48,885 nucleotides of DNA from Thermotogae bacterium (GCA_026988035.1 JALSLY010000053.1:1-48885), one strand, 5' to 3'. Shown: positions 7,491 through 16,810, counted from the first letter of the stretch. Made by a program: numbers and translations. The notes: generated from the sequence alone by a model not told the origin.

Positions 7491-9600
7491 TTTTGTTTTC
7501 CTCCAACCTAAAATCTATCAATCCTTTAGTTTTGTCAACCGAAACAATTTTTGCACGAACTTTATCGCCAAGTCTGAAAACTTTTCCCTTTCTTTCTCCA
7601 AGGAGCTGGTTCAATTTCTGATTATACACGTAATAATCGTCTAAAGATGATATATGTATCAATCCACTTATGGCTTTTTCGGGAATTTCAACGAAAAGAC
7701 CAAATTCGGTGACACCTGTTATAACTACATCAAAAACTTCATCGACATGTTTTTGAGCATATTCCGCTTTTTTCACCGCAATCAAGTCCCTTTCCGCATT
7801 ATCCGCCACGATTTCGCGTTTCGAGCTTTGTCGAGCTACCTCAGGAAGAAGTTTTATTTGCCTTTTCATTTCTTTCCCTTTGAATCCACTATTTTCTATG
7901 TACGCCTTCAAAAGTCTGTGGACAACCAAATCTGGATATCTTCGTATAGGACTTGTAAAATGAGTGTAGTTTAAAGAAGCAAGTCCAAAATGGCCAACAT
8001 TCGTTTCGGAATAAACGGCTTTTTTCATCGATCTCACAAGAAGCCTTTGAATAATCGCCTCAAGCGGGTGGTTTTTTATCTGCTCAAGGATTCTTTGAAG
8101 AAGTATTGGCTGAACATTCTCCGTTATTTTGAACTTCAGTCCGATAGCTCGCAAATATTCGGAAAGCTTTGTTAGGGCTTCAGGATCGGGTCTGTCATGC
8201 ACTCGATAAATAAAAGGAAGATCCTGAATGTCAAATATTTCAGCTACAGCTTCATTTGCCAATATCATAAATTCTTCTATCATGGACTCAGATGTGCTTT
8301 GTTTTTTTAACACTATGTCTTCAACTTCACCGTTTTTGTCAAGTACAATTTCCACATCATTCGATTCAAATTCAATGGCTCCTCGCCCCAATCGGCTCGT
8401 TTTCAAAACATGAGCAAGTTTAGCCATGTTTTCAAGATCTTCTCTTAAAAAACCAATCTCATTTTCAATCTCCTGATTTGATCCTTTCAGAAGTTTTTCA
8501 ACTTTCCCGTAGGTTAACCTTTTAACAGATCTTATCACACTTTTAGAAAATTCCTTTCTGATCACTCGTCCATACTCGTCTATTTCCATTTCGACAGAAA
8601 CTGTGAGTCTATCTTTTCCCTCAATAAGGCTACAAAGATCGTTGGACAACTCAAATGGAAGCATTGGAATAACCGTGTTTAACAGATAAACACTTGTGCC
8701 ACGTTTGAAGGCTTCTTTGTCTATTGCACTTCCTTCTTTTACGTAATACGATACATCAGCTATGTGAACTCCCAAAAGAAAATTTCCGTTTGGAAGAACG
8801 TCAATTGACACCGCATCATCAAAATCTTTAGAATTTTCTCCGTCGATCGTGAATATTTTCCTTCCTCTCAGATCCTTTCTTGCCTCTATTTCTTTATCAC
8901 TTATTTTTTTAGGGAGTTTTCTAACTTCTTTCAGAACGCTCGAAGGAAATTCTCCAGAAATTGGAAGTTGGTACTTTGCGAGAATGCTTGGTATATCTAC
9001 AGTATGAGAATCAGCCCGTCCAAGTATAGCAATCACTTTTGCCATACCTTCCGAATTTTCATCTGGATAGTGCGTGATCTTACCTACAACCTTTTCTCCA
9101 GTTGAAGCTTTCATAGAGTCATCTGAAGAAACCCTAAATTCGTAGATGATCTTGGAGTCATCAGGAACTATGTAACCAAAATTGGAACCTTGCGATCTAT
9201 AAATACCAACGATCGTTCTTAAGGAGCGCTCCAATATCCTTACCACTCTGCCATGCGGTAACTCCTCTCTTTCAACTTCAAAGATTTTCACAAGAACTTT
9301 ATCCCCATTTAGAGCCCACAGCGTATCAGCTACTTCAACAAGCGCTTCTCTTCCAGAAAAGGATGTAACAAATGACATTCTTCCGGATCGTGTAAATCTT
9401 ATCTCACCTATTAACTCATCTTTAGCTGGCACATGCCATTTCCAATTCTTTGATCGATAAATGAGGTCCTCTTCTTCTAAGTTTTTTAATATTTTCCTAA
9501 TCTCTTTTGGATTTTTTCCAAGAGTTTCAGCTATAATGTTACTCGTAGAAGGTTTATAACTATCCGACTTCATGTACTCAAGCAGTTCTTCTGCACGCAT
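7387..9600 (-). CDS. rnr: Ribonuclease R
   Basis: Processive 3'-5' exoribonuclease of the RNase II/R family (737 residues). Order of domains: N-terminal winged helix (1-58), cold-shock domains (about 62-200), RNB catalytic domain from about 240 with the metal-binding aspartates in DGENSKDFDDA (253-262), and a C-terminal S1 domain (about 615-700). A Lys/Arg-rich tail follows. The tail (roughly the last 34 residues) is encoded in DNA shared with the csoR-type gene. ATG at 9600 has GGGGG 6 bases upstream and overlaps the end of hutH by 31 bases. Confidence 0.95.
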   Translation of the reverse strand: MRAEELLEYMKSDSYKPSTSNIIAETLGKNPKEIRKILKNLEEEDLIYRSKNWKWHVPAKDELIGEIRFTRSGRMSFVTSFSGREALVEVADTLWALNGDKVLVKIFEVEREELPHGRVVRILERSLRTIVGIYRSQGSNFGYIVPDDSKIIYEFRVSSDDSMKASTGEKVVGKITHYPDENSEGMAKVIAILGRADSHTVDIPSILAKYQLPISGEFPSSVLKEVRKLPKKISDKEIEARKDLRGRKIFTIDGENSKDFDDAVSIDVLPNGNFLLGVHIADVSYYVKEGSAIDKEAFKRGTSVYLLNTVIPMLPFELSNDLCSLIEGKDRLTVSVEMEIDEYGRVIRKEFSKSVIRSVKRLTYGKVEKLLKGSNQEIENEIGFLREDLENMAKLAHVLKTSRLGRGAIEFESNDVEIVLDKNGEVEDIVLKKQSTSESMIEEFMILANEAVAEIFDIQDLPFIYRVHDRPDPEALTKLSEYLRAIGLKFKITENVQPILLQRILEQIKNHPLEAIIQRLLVRSMKKAVYSETNVGHFGLASLNYTHFTSPIRRYPDLVVHRLLKAYIENSGFKGKEMKRQIKLLPEVARQSSKREIVADNAERDLIAVKKAEYAQKHVDEVFDVVITGVTEFGLFVEIPEKAISGLIHISSLDDYYVYNQKLNQLLGERKGKVFRLGDKVRAKIVSVDKTKGLIDFRLEENKNGEKRKKQTNKQIKESGRTSKRRSSNGGRRKRLH

Positions 9601-11096
9601 TTATTTCCCCCTTTTATCATACTTCCAGATTTTATCCTCTTGAGGATCTCCTCAAAGTGTTTTCCAAGGTAAGTATCACGTTTAGCTTTTTCCGTATCAT
9701 GATCTCTCAAAAGTTCCACATATTTTTCCAATTTTTTCCCGGTTTTAAGTGGAGCGTGAAATCTTATTGCATGTGATGCTACCATTCCTTCAATTGCAAC
9801 AACCTTTGTGGCATTTTCGAGGATCATTCTTAGTTTGCGCGCGGCAATGGTACCCATAGAAACGTGATCTTCCTGATAAGCGGATGTTGGTATTGAATCA
9901 ATAGATGCCGGATGAGCCAGCACTTTGTTTTCACTCACAAGCGATGCGGCTGTGTATTGCCAAATCATCATTCCGGAATTTAAACCTGCCTTTCCAGTTG
10001 CAAGAAAAGGGGGCAATCCTGAAACCAATGGATTGACTAATCTATCTATGCGCCTTTCCGCAATATTTGCAAGCTCACTTATAGCTATGGCGAGAAAATC
10101 AGAAGCCAACGCCACTGGCTCACCATGAAAATTTCCTCCGCTTAACGCTCCATCTTCAAAGATCAAAGGATTATCCGTTACTGAGTTCATCTCCGTCAAA
10201 GTCACTTTTTCAACATAATCAATGGTATCTTTAACAGCGCCAAGCACTTGGGGAATTGCCCTCAGGCTGTAAGCATCTTGCACCTTTGGGCAATTCAAAT
10301 GAGATTTTCTGATTTCACTATCCTCGAGATATCTCAAAATCTTTTCAGCTACATATTTTTGACCTTTGTAAGGACGAAGCTCATGAATTCTTGGATCAAG
10401 GGGAACTGTAGAACTTTTAAGCGCATCCATTGATATGGATGCGATTATCAAAGACGACTCAAACAAAATTTTTGCGTCGTAAACTGTTAGAGCCAATACG
10501 GCTGTTATCGCTTGCGTACCATTCGTAAGCGCTAATCCTTCCTTTGCTTCATATTTCAAAGGCTTCAATCCTTCTCTCTCGAGAGCAAATTCCGCACTTA
10601 CTCTTTGTCTGTTGTAAAAAACCTCTCCCTCTCCCATCATGGCAAGTGCAATATGCGCAAGAGGAGCTAAATCTCCGCTCGCTCCAACCGATCCTTGAGA
10701 TGGAACGATAGGCGTAATTCGGTGATTAAGCATATCAAGTATGCCTCGAACAACATCAATTCTAACACCCGAAAACCCCTTTGATAAGGAAAAAGCTCTC
10801 AACAACATCATGGCACGAACGGTTTCTTCGTTAAAAATACCACCAACCCCTGCCGAATGACTTCGAACAAGATTGGTCTGAAGATCGTTTATCTCGTTTT
10901 TTGAAATCTTAACATTCGCAAGAGCTCCGAACCCTGTGTTTATGCCATATATTGCCTTCCCTGATTTTAAGAACCTTTCCACGTTCTTTCTCGACTTTTC
11001 GATTCTTTCGACTGCCTTTTTTGATAGCTCAACCTTTTCATAATTTCTCGCTACCTTTATCAAAGATTCAAGGCTTAGTTTATCCTCTATTATCAT
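9570..11096 (-). CDS. hutH: Histidine ammonia-lyase
   Basis: Deaminates L-histidine to urocanate, the first step of histidine breakdown. The 508-residue protein has the Ala-Ser-Gly triad that cyclises to the MIO prosthetic group (residues 139-141, GSVGASGDLAPLAH), the active-site Tyr50 in IYGINTGFG, and QDAYSLRAIPQVLG and NPLI further on. The other hut genes (urocanase, imidazolonepropionase) are not in this window, so its role here may be limited to urocanate and ammonia release. The ATG at 11096 follows GGAGG placed in the end of the ABC-F gene. The last 31 bases overlap rnr. Confidence 0.94.
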   Translation of the reverse strand: MIIEDKLSLESLIKVARNYEKVELSKKAVERIEKSRKNVERFLKSGKAIYGINTGFGALANVKISKNEINDLQTNLVRSHSAGVGGIFNEETVRAMMLLRAFSLSKGFSGVRIDVVRGILDMLNHRITPIVPSQGSVGASGDLAPLAHIALAMMGEGEVFYNRQRVSAEFALEREGLKPLKYEAKEGLALTNGTQAITAVLALTVYDAKILFESSLIIASISMDALKSSTVPLDPRIHELRPYKGQKYVAEKILRYLEDSEIRKSHLNCPKVQDAYSLRAIPQVLGAVKDTIDYVEKVTLTEMNSVTDNPLIFEDGALSGGNFHGEPVALASDFLAIAISELANIAERRIDRLVNPLVSGLPPFLATGKAGLNSGMMIWQYTAASLVSENKVLAHPASIDSIPTSAYQEDHVSMGTIAARKLRMILENATKVVAIEGMVASHAIRFHAPLKTGKKLEKYVELLRDHDTEKAKRDTYLGKHFEEILKRIKSGSMIKGGNKCVQKNCLST

Positions 11097-12992
11097 TTAA
11101 GCTTCCTCCTCCAAAAAACTCTTTTCTGCTTCAAGAGCATCTATTTTTTCAAGAAGCTCCTCCATTTCTCGATCTATTTTATCTCTTTTCCTTGCGAGTT
11201 CCTCGAGTTTTATATGATCAGTTGCCTGCATTTCCATTTGTGTCTCAATTACCCGCACCATTTTTTCTAACTCTTCAAAACGCGATTCGCAATCGTACAG
11301 CTTTTTTTCTATAGATTTAACCCTATTTTTAGCACTCTTTCTCCTCTCAAAATCAGAACTTCTCAAGTGGTCAGCAGTTGTTCTCTTCGAGTTAACAGCT
11401 TTCTTGAGGAAATCAACGGCGAGATCGTAATCATCAAAAATCCATAAATTTCCTTCTTGAAGTATAAAAAAACGATCGGCAATATGCTTCGCGAATTCGA
11501 GATCATGAGTTGTGAAAAGTACTGCACCTGCGTAATTTTTGAGCGTTTCTTCCAACGATTCGATCATGTAAACGTCCAAGTGATTCGTTGGCTCATCCAT
11601 TATCAAAAAATTTGGATTTTTGAGAAGTGCTTTAGATATCTCAAATCTAACGAATTCTCCTCCACTCAGAGAATTCACACTTTTGAAAACATCATCCCCT
11701 ACAAATCCGAATCTTCCCAAATATTTTCTTACCTCATAATCAGGCCACGATTGTACAAGTTTCCAAATACTGGAAAGTATGCTTTCCTTTGCTCTCTCTA
11801 CTCGGTTTTCACCTGTGCCATGACCTACGGTGTCGACATATGCAAATACGGTGTTTGGTCCGAACTCCACGTGACAGTTTTTTTCATGTAAACCGTTTTT
11901 CACGATTTCTTTTAAAACAGTGGTTTTCCCCACGCCGTTTCTCCCAAGAAGTGCTACTTTCTCACCATTGTGTATTTGGAATGTGAAATTGCCTATGTAT
12001 TTTGTCCCTGCATATGTTTCTAACTTATCAACCTTTAAAACTATATCTTCGGTTACTCCAGATGTTTCAAAATGGAGATCTGAAAAAACTTGTTGTCTTT
12101 TTAACTTAAATTTCTCTCTCTCTTTTTCAAGCTTTTCAAGTAGCTTTTCCTTTGATTTTGCTTGACGGATTGCTTTTTCTCTTCCCCACTTTCTATATCT
12201 TTGAACCACGTTGTGAATATGCTTTATTTGTTTGCCGAGATCTCGCTCTTTTGACTGAAAAGACCTAAGAAAATTTTCTTTTTGAATCACAAAATTGGCA
12301 TAATTACCATGGTAAGACTTGATTCCTCCAAAATCTATATCCCAAACTTCATCTGGCACATCTTCCATTATACTTCGATCATGTGTGGCAATCAGTACGG
12401 CTCCTTTTAAGGATAAAAGCGCTTCTTTTAGAAAGAGCATTCCATAGACATCAAGATAATTTCCAGGTTCATCGAGTACCAAAAGATCCGGAGCCGCCAT
12501 GAGAAGTTTTGCTAACTGAAGTCTTGTGATCTCACCCGCACTGAGCGTTGAAAGCTGCCTGTTAAAATCTTTCTGAAGAAATCCCATTCCGTAAAGCATC
12601 TCCCTAACTTTCCTTTCAGCAGAATAAACGCCAAGAGATTCGGCTTTCTCAAAAAAGAGGGCATAAGCTTCCATATCAGCATTTATAGCTCTATCGATGG
12701 CTTTATCATAAGCATCTAGAGCATCTTTAAAAATAGAGAGACCTTCCTCATAAAGTGTTCTGTTTGTAGTTAGCCTAAACTGCTTTATAGATCCCATTTT
12801 TTGACCCAAAAACTCCACATGTCCTTTTGTAGGCTCGATCTCTCCCGTTACAATTTTCAGAAAGGTCGTCTTTCCACACCCGTTTGGACCTAAAAGTACA
12901 ACTTTTTGTCCCTTCTTCAAAAAGAGATTAACGCCTGAAAAAAGCGTCTTATCTCTAAAGCTCATTTCAACATCTGAAATCTTAAGGATCAT
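11097..12992 (-). CDS. ABC-F family ATPase
   Basis: Tandem ABC ATPase without membrane segments (631 residues), of the family that acts on ribosomes. The first domain has Walker A GPNGCGKTT (35-43), signature LSAGEITR and Walker B LLVLDEPGNYLD. The second has GRNGVGKTT (near 350), LSGGEFVR and LIMDEPTNHLD. The interdomain linker (about 240-310) is very basic and helical, and a coiled coil of about 80 residues ends the protein, as in Uup-like members. The first-domain motifs deviate from the canonical LSGG and DEPTNHLD. Which subfamily it belongs to cannot be settled by eye. It is first in the operon, with GGAGG 7 bases before the ATG. Confidence 0.9.
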   Translation of the reverse strand: MILKISDVEMSFRDKTLFSGVNLFLKKGQKVVLLGPNGCGKTTFLKIVTGEIEPTKGHVEFLGQKMGSIKQFRLTTNRTLYEEGLSIFKDALDAYDKAIDRAINADMEAYALFFEKAESLGVYSAERKVREMLYGMGFLQKDFNRQLSTLSAGEITRLQLAKLLMAAPDLLVLDEPGNYLDVYGMLFLKEALLSLKGAVLIATHDRSIMEDVPDEVWDIDFGGIKSYHGNYANFVIQKENFLRSFQSKERDLGKQIKHIHNVVQRYRKWGREKAIRQAKSKEKLLEKLEKEREKFKLKRQQVFSDLHFETSGVTEDIVLKVDKLETYAGTKYIGNFTFQIHNGEKVALLGRNGVGKTTVLKEIVKNGLHEKNCHVEFGPNTVFAYVDTVGHGTGENRVERAKESILSSIWKLVQSWPDYEVRKYLGRFGFVGDDVFKSVNSLSGGEFVRFEISKALLKNPNFLIMDEPTNHLDVYMIESLEETLKNYAGAVLFTTHDLEFAKHIADRFFILQEGNLWIFDDYDLAVDFLKKAVNSKRTTADHLRSSDFERRKSAKNRVKSIEKKLYDCESRFEELEKMVRVIETQMEMQATDHIKLEELARKRDKIDREMEELLEKIDALEAEKSFLEEEA

Positions 12993-13009
12993 GCTATTCC
13001 TCCGTTAAG

Positions 13010-13018
13010 ATTATACCA
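13010..13018 (-). promoter_or_regulatory. Extended -10 promoter of the ABC-F operon
   Basis: Read on the minus strand, TGG followed by TATAAT (13015-13010) lies 17 bases before the ATG. Transcription would start about 11 bases upstream of the start codon, leaving only room for the GGAGG. No good -35 is present. Confidence 0.65.
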
Positions 13019-13217
13019 TCAAAAACTGTTTTATTTGGTTTCCTACACAATGGTGTGGGTAAACCTTTTAAAGTAATAACATTTTTTGATTATTTTAAAC
13101 TCAAGTTGTGCGTCAACTTTACAACCTATGAGTATTTATCGAATAAACATCGCTTTTCAAGCGATAAAAGAAGTTTTTCGAAGTCTTATCAAGGCTCATC
13201 CTGAACCGACCGCAGGT

Positions 13218-13306
13218 CGTCCCGGACCTGATCCGGGATCTCATACTTGATTCATCTGATAGAGTCTTAAACCGACATGTCATCCCGGACTTGCTCCGGA
13301 ATAACA
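13218..13306. repeat. Two copies of a CCCGGA...TCCGGG palindromic repeat
   Basis: The copies at 13218-13244 and 13279-13306 share the pattern GTC(at)CCCGGAC-TG-TCCGGgAT, each a hairpin, in the same orientation with a period of about 60 bases. Short GTCATCCCGGA-type palindromes of this kind occur as dispersed intergenic repeats in several bacteria; membership of a named family is not established here. Confidence 0.6.
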
Positions 13307-13398
13307 TTATGGTTAAAGACTCTGTGTAAAGCACGCTGCATACTTAACACCTTCCACCGCTACGCGGTCCCCCTCGCGGCTACCGCCTTGGTCGTAGA

Positions 13399-13432
13399 AG
13401 CAGGAAAACATTGCGCACCGCGCAATCCTGCT
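13399..13432. repeat. Nested perfect hairpin, 13 bp total stem
   Basis: The outer arms AGCAGGA/TCCTGCT (13399-13405, 13426-13432) and inner arms TTGCGC/GCGCAA (13411-13416, 13420-13425) enclose a 3-base loop, with five unpaired bases on the left arm only. No T tract follows on either strand, so a terminator role is unlikely. Confidence 0.55.
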
Positions 13433-13706
13433 CCTTTTTAGGAAGGATTAAGTCCCCTCTATCAAGAGGGGTGCCTGAAAGGCGGGGTGTGTTTTATACA
13501 AATCACACCACCCTCTATCTTCGATGGACCACTCATATGTCTTAATGAAAACTTCGAGGGGGATGTGAAAAATCTCTTTCTTTATAGGTTTTGGATCATC
13601 TTGTAATGTTTGTGCACAATCTGAGTTTTAAATACCACCCTACAGGCAGTCATGTAATTTTTTCTTTTCTCAAAAGGGATCCTTTTTTCAAAAATGCGCA
13701 CTTTTT

Positions 13707-13715
13707 TGGTAGAAT
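13707..13715 (+). promoter_or_regulatory. Extended -10 promoter of the yitT-like gene
   Basis: TGG followed by TAGAAT (13710-13715), 22 bases before the ATG. The predicted leader is about 15 bases, just enough for GAGGAGGA. No recognisable -35 at 17 bp. Confidence 0.55.
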
Positions 13716-13737
13716 TGTGTGACAGAGGAGGATTGGA

Positions 13738-14604
13738 ATGCGCGCTGAAAAATTTTGGATTCTTTCTAAGGAGTATTCCCTGATCTCTATTGGAGATTTT
13801 GCAACCGCCGTGGGTGTGGTTTCATTTCTTATGCCTTATAATATAGCAGCGGGTGGTGCAAGTGGCTTGGCAATAGTGCTTCATGGCTTAGTCAACTTGC
13901 CTGTCGGTATATGGATGTATATTATAAACGGTGCGTTAATTGCACTTTCACTCTTAATTGTTGGAGTAGACTTCAGTTTCAAAACCATTTATTCTACATT
14001 CTTGTTGTCTTTTTTAGTGGACTTTCTGAACCGGTTTGTACATTTTCCGGTGTACACTGGCGGAGATTTGATGCTTGCTACCATATTTGGAGACATCGTG
14101 ACAGCTTTCGGGATGGCTCTTGCTTTTTCGCAAAATGGCAGTACAGGTGGAACGGATATAATTGCAAAATTTATGAACAGATTTTTCTCGTTTCCTCTAG
14201 GACAAGGGGTATTGGTTGCCGATGTTTCCATAGGTATTCTTGCTGGATTTAGGTTTGGTCTTAACATAGGAATGTATTCCATACTCGCGATCGTGTTAAA
14301 TGGACTGGCGATTGATTTCTTGATGCGTGGTATGGAAATGTCAAAGCAAGTCATGATCATATCTGAGAAGAACAATGAAATCGCCGATTACATAATCAAA
14401 AGACTTGAACGTGGTGTTACGTATATTCCAAGCATAGGAGGATATACAGGTACAAATCAGAGAATGATCATTACTATCGTGAGACGTAGAGAATTGTCAA
14501 GTTTGTTGCATACCATTAGAAAGATAGACCCCAAAGCTTTTATAGTCGTTGGAGAGGTTGAAAAAGCATATGGTGAAGGATTTGGAGATATAAAAAAATT
14601 TTGA
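13738..14604 (+). CDS. YitT family membrane protein
   Basis: This 288-residue protein has five to six transmembrane helices in residues 15-205 (family landmarks NIAAGGASGLAIVLHGLVNLPVG, AFSQNGSTGGTDIIAK). A cytoplasmic DUF2179-type domain follows (about 210-288, with GVTYIPSIGGYTGTNQRMIITIVRRRE). The family is widespread and its transport or signalling role is not known. ATG at 13738 follows GAGGAGGA. It begins a three-gene plus-strand operon with the glycosyltransferase and flippase-like genes; the link between them is only positional. Confidence 0.9.
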   Translation: MRAEKFWILSKEYSLISIGDFATAVGVVSFLMPYNIAAGGASGLAIVLHGLVNLPVGIWMYIINGALIALSLLIVGVDFSFKTIYSTFLLSFLVDFLNRFVHFPVYTGGDLMLATIFGDIVTAFGMALAFSQNGSTGGTDIIAKFMNRFFSFPLGQGVLVADVSIGILAGFRFGLNIGMYSILAIVLNGLAIDFLMRGMEMSKQVMIISEKNNEIADYIIKRLERGVTYIPSIGGYTGTNQRMIITIVRRRELSSLLHTIRKIDPKAFIVVGEVEKAYGEGFGDIKKF

Positions 14605-14617
14605 GGTGAGGATTTTT

Positions 14618-15472
14618 GTGAAAATCACGGTGTTGGTTGTTACTTATAATAGAGTGGATTGGCTGAAAAAAAATGTCTCCTCTATTCTATCGCAAACGAG
14701 AAGACCCGATGAATTTATCATTGTAGACAATGCAAGTACAGATTCTACGGCAGAATTTTTGACAGATGTTTCACTGAAAGCTGGTAACGTGATCGTGAAG
14801 AGATTGAATGATAATCTTGGGGGATCCGGGGGGTTTTCTATAGGACTTAAGATCGCGATCGATCGTGGAGCAGACTGGGTTTGGATGATGGATGATGACG
14901 CGCTTCCTTATCCAAGTGCTTTGAAAGAGATAGAGTGGGCGCTTTCTAAAGTAGGAGATGATGTTGGTGTTGTGCTTAGCAAACTTGTAAAAACTTCAAA
15001 TGCTATTCCTAAAAGGAAAATCGTAAGGGCAAGGGTAGGAACATTTGTGGGATTTGGTGTGAGTGCTAAAGTGGTGAAGAAGATCGGATTGCCAAATGCC
15101 GATTTTTTCATATATGCGGATGATTATGAATATTCTTTACGTGCCAGAAAGAACGGATTTCGAATGGTAAAAGTCTATTCAAGTTTAATAGAGCATAAAG
15201 ATTGGATCAGGCAAAAAAGACTTTTTAGATTTCCTTTCTCCAAACCATCCATTCCACCATGGAAGGTTTATTACATCTTTCGAAACACTATAAATGCTAC
15301 GAGAAATTCAAAAGTGATTGGATTAGCGGTAAGAGGATATTTTTTCATAGACAGATATGTATGGGGATATGTAGATCCTCTCGCGAAGCCTTACGCTTTT
15401 CGAGGCTTTGAAGATGGATTGAGGGGGATCGAAGGGAAAACAGTAGATCCAAAGGATCCAAAATGGAAATGA
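14618..15472 (+). CDS. Glycosyltransferase family 2
   Basis: GT-A fold glycosyltransferase that uses a nucleotide-sugar donor. Residues 1-15 (MKITVLVVTYNR), the IIVDNASTDST stretch and MMDDDALP (the DxD metal/donor site near residue 93) define the family. The later ADDYEYSLRARKNGF segment resembles rhamnosyl- and galactofuranosyl-type GT2 enzymes. The GTG at 14618 is preferred over the in-frame GTG at 14606 because GAGGTGAGG ends 6 bases before it. Length is 284 residues. The acceptor is not evident; the next gene encodes a flippase-like membrane protein, so an envelope glycolipid or polysaccharide is plausible. Confidence 0.88.
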   Translation: MKITVLVVTYNRVDWLKKNVSSILSQTRRPDEFIIVDNASTDSTAEFLTDVSLKAGNVIVKRLNDNLGGSGGFSIGLKIAIDRGADWVWMMDDDALPYPSALKEIEWALSKVGDDVGVVLSKLVKTSNAIPKRKIVRARVGTFVGFGVSAKVVKKIGLPNADFFIYADDYEYSLRARKNGFRMVKVYSSLIEHKDWIRQKRLFRFPFSKPSIPPWKVYYIFRNTINATRNSKVIGLAVRGYFFIDRYVWGYVDPLAKPYAFRGFEDGLRGIEGKTVDPKDPKWK

Positions 15473-16536
15473 ATGACAGGGAAGGCCAAAGAAAGAAATT
15501 CATCAGGAATCTTGCAGTTGCTATCCTGTCGAGTTTTTCTATTGTAGCTGTGATATTGATCTTTTCAAAAGGAGAAAAAACCCTCGTAAAAATATCAGAA
15601 TTTCCAATTTACGAAGTGGTTTTAGATTTTGCCTTCTTCTTCATCATATTCCTGATAGATTCGATTCGAACAATAGTTATATCGCATTTTCTTGGAGAAA
15701 AAATAAGTTGGAATGTGGCACTGAATAATTCTGTTTTAGGGTACTTTTTTACATATATCACACCTTTTTCAGCAGGAGGGCAACCTTACCAAATTTATCA
15801 TTTGTCAAAATGGGGAATGAGTGCAGAAAATTCGTCAGCAATTATTTTGACACGTTGGAGCAACATGTTGATATTTTTGTCAGTTTCATCGCTTTTTTTG
15901 ATGAAAAACTATCTTCCTTTTGTTCAGTTTGGAATTCCTTTGGTAAGTCGTGTTTTGGGCATTGTTATAATCGTAAGTGTGGCCTTTTCTTTAGCTATGG
16001 TTATGTTTTTTCTCATTCCAAATATGGGAATAGGAGCTATTAAGTGGCTTAAGAGCTTAAAACTGGTAAAGCTTGTATTTAGGCTTTTTAAAAAGGATGC
16101 TGTAGAAGTTTTAGACGCTTTCGCCGAAAAAATGAAAAATTTCTACAATTCGATGAGAATCATTTGGGCAAAGAAACCTTGGCTTGTGATCTTCGATGGG
16201 TTGATGGGGACACTCGATCTTTTTGTATTGTACTATATTCTTTACCGTTCTATAGAGATTTCATCGGGAGCATCTGCCCCGTTCAAGCTTTCGTTTTGGA
16301 ATTTGAGTGCGATATATATTCTTATGTCTTTCATCGTTTACTATGTTCCAACTCCGGGATCATCTGGTGGAGTAGAAGGAGGCTTTTACGCTGTCTTATC
16401 AGCATACGGAAACAAGTCTGCCGTAATGACAGGTATTCTCATGTGGAGATTTACCACGTACTACTTACCAATACTTCTCGGATTTGTTTTCATGATCTTT
16501 GAGGTAAGAAGAAAACCTAAATCTGCATCCTCATGA
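15463..16536 (+). CDS. UPF0104/LPG-synthase-TM-like membrane protein
   Basis: A 357-residue protein with about eight transmembrane helices. The signatures are FTYITPFSAGGQPYQIYHL (around residue 100), LTRWSNML and VYYVPTPGSSGGVEGGF (around 300), which define the family related to the membrane part of lysylphosphatidylglycerol synthase (flippase-like). Function is unknown; lipid or glycolipid translocation is the usual suggestion. It overlaps the glycosyltransferase by 10 bases from ATG 15463 (or by ATGA from 15469). Its 3' end overlaps the convergent fliE gene by 20 bases. Confidence 0.87.
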   Translation: MEMNDREGQRKKFIRNLAVAILSSFSIVAVILIFSKGEKTLVKISEFPIYEVVLDFAFFFIIFLIDSIRTIVISHFLGEKISWNVALNNSVLGYFFTYITPFSAGGQPYQIYHLSKWGMSAENSSAIILTRWSNMLIFLSVSSLFLMKNYLPFVQFGIPLVSRVLGIVIIVSVAFSLAMVMFFLIPNMGIGAIKWLKSLKLVKLVFRLFKKDAVEVLDAFAEKMKNFYNSMRIIWAKKPWLVIFDGLMGTLDLFVLYYILYRSIEISSGASAPFKLSFWNLSAIYILMSFIVYYVPTPGSSGGVEGGFYAVLSAYGNKSAVMTGILMWRFTTYYLPILLGFVFMIFEVRRKPKSASS

Positions 16537-16810
16537 TCTCGCGGTAGGATTCCACGATTTTGTTTCTAACTTCAGTGGTTAACTGAAGCATGATATCTGC
16601 TTTTTCAGCTGCTATTATGACAGAGTGGATGTCAGAGGTCTTACCGGTTGCAAAATTTGTAGCAGCCTGTTCTGCGTTTTTTGTTGTGGAATTGACTTTT
16701 TCAATTGCACTTTCCAAGATCTTTTTGAAATCAGGTCCAGTCCTTTTCTGTACATTCGTTTCTGGTAGGATCTGTTTTATGGGTTTTATGGGCTCTATTG
16801 GAGTCGTCAT
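16517..16810 (-). CDS. fliE: Flagellar hook-basal body complex protein FliE
   Basis: FliE joins the MS ring to the proximal rod. The 97-residue protein has the family C-terminus (DIHSVIIAAEKADIMLQLTTEVRNKIVESYREIMRMQI). The ATG at 16810 is chosen because GGGAGG stands 8 bases upstream; an in-frame GTG at 16819 would put the ribosome binding site at the start itself. It follows flgB and flgC, the usual order, but fliF does not follow; the convergent flippase-like gene ends inside its 3' end. Confidence 0.92.
   Translation of the reverse strand: MTTPIEPIKPIKQILPETNVQKRTGPDFKKILESAIEKVNSTTKNAEQAATNFATGKTSDIHSVIIAAEKADIMLQLTTEVRNKIVESYREIMRMQI

Larger units (their letters stand above)
13020..13706. 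other. Non-coding region rich in inverted repeats
   Basis: About 690 bases without a credible gene between divergent operons. Inverted repeats visible: 13207-13211 with 13215-13219; 13221-13226 with 13232-13237 (CCCGGA/TCCGGG); a related copy CCGGA/TCCGG at 13285-13289 and 13295-13299; a nested pair 13399-13405 with 13426-13432 and 13411-13416 with 13420-13425; CCCCTCT/AGAGGGG at 13454-13460 and 13465-13471; GCCT/AGGC at 13473-13483; GGTGTG/CACACC at 13486-13491 and 13504-13509. Base composition is more GC-rich than the neighbours, suggesting acquired repetitive (REP-like) elements. The short minus-strand reading frame here has no protein character. Confidence 0.6.

Noticed and set aside
13218-13306. 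CRISPR array in the 13 kb intergenic region
   Set aside because: Only two imperfect, internally palindromic copies with unequal spacing and no cas genes; more like REP-type repeats.
13119-13334. 71-codon minus-strand frame in the intergenic island
   Set aside because: It runs across the palindromic repeats, has an Arg/Ser-rich unstructured product and no Shine-Dalgarno sequence.
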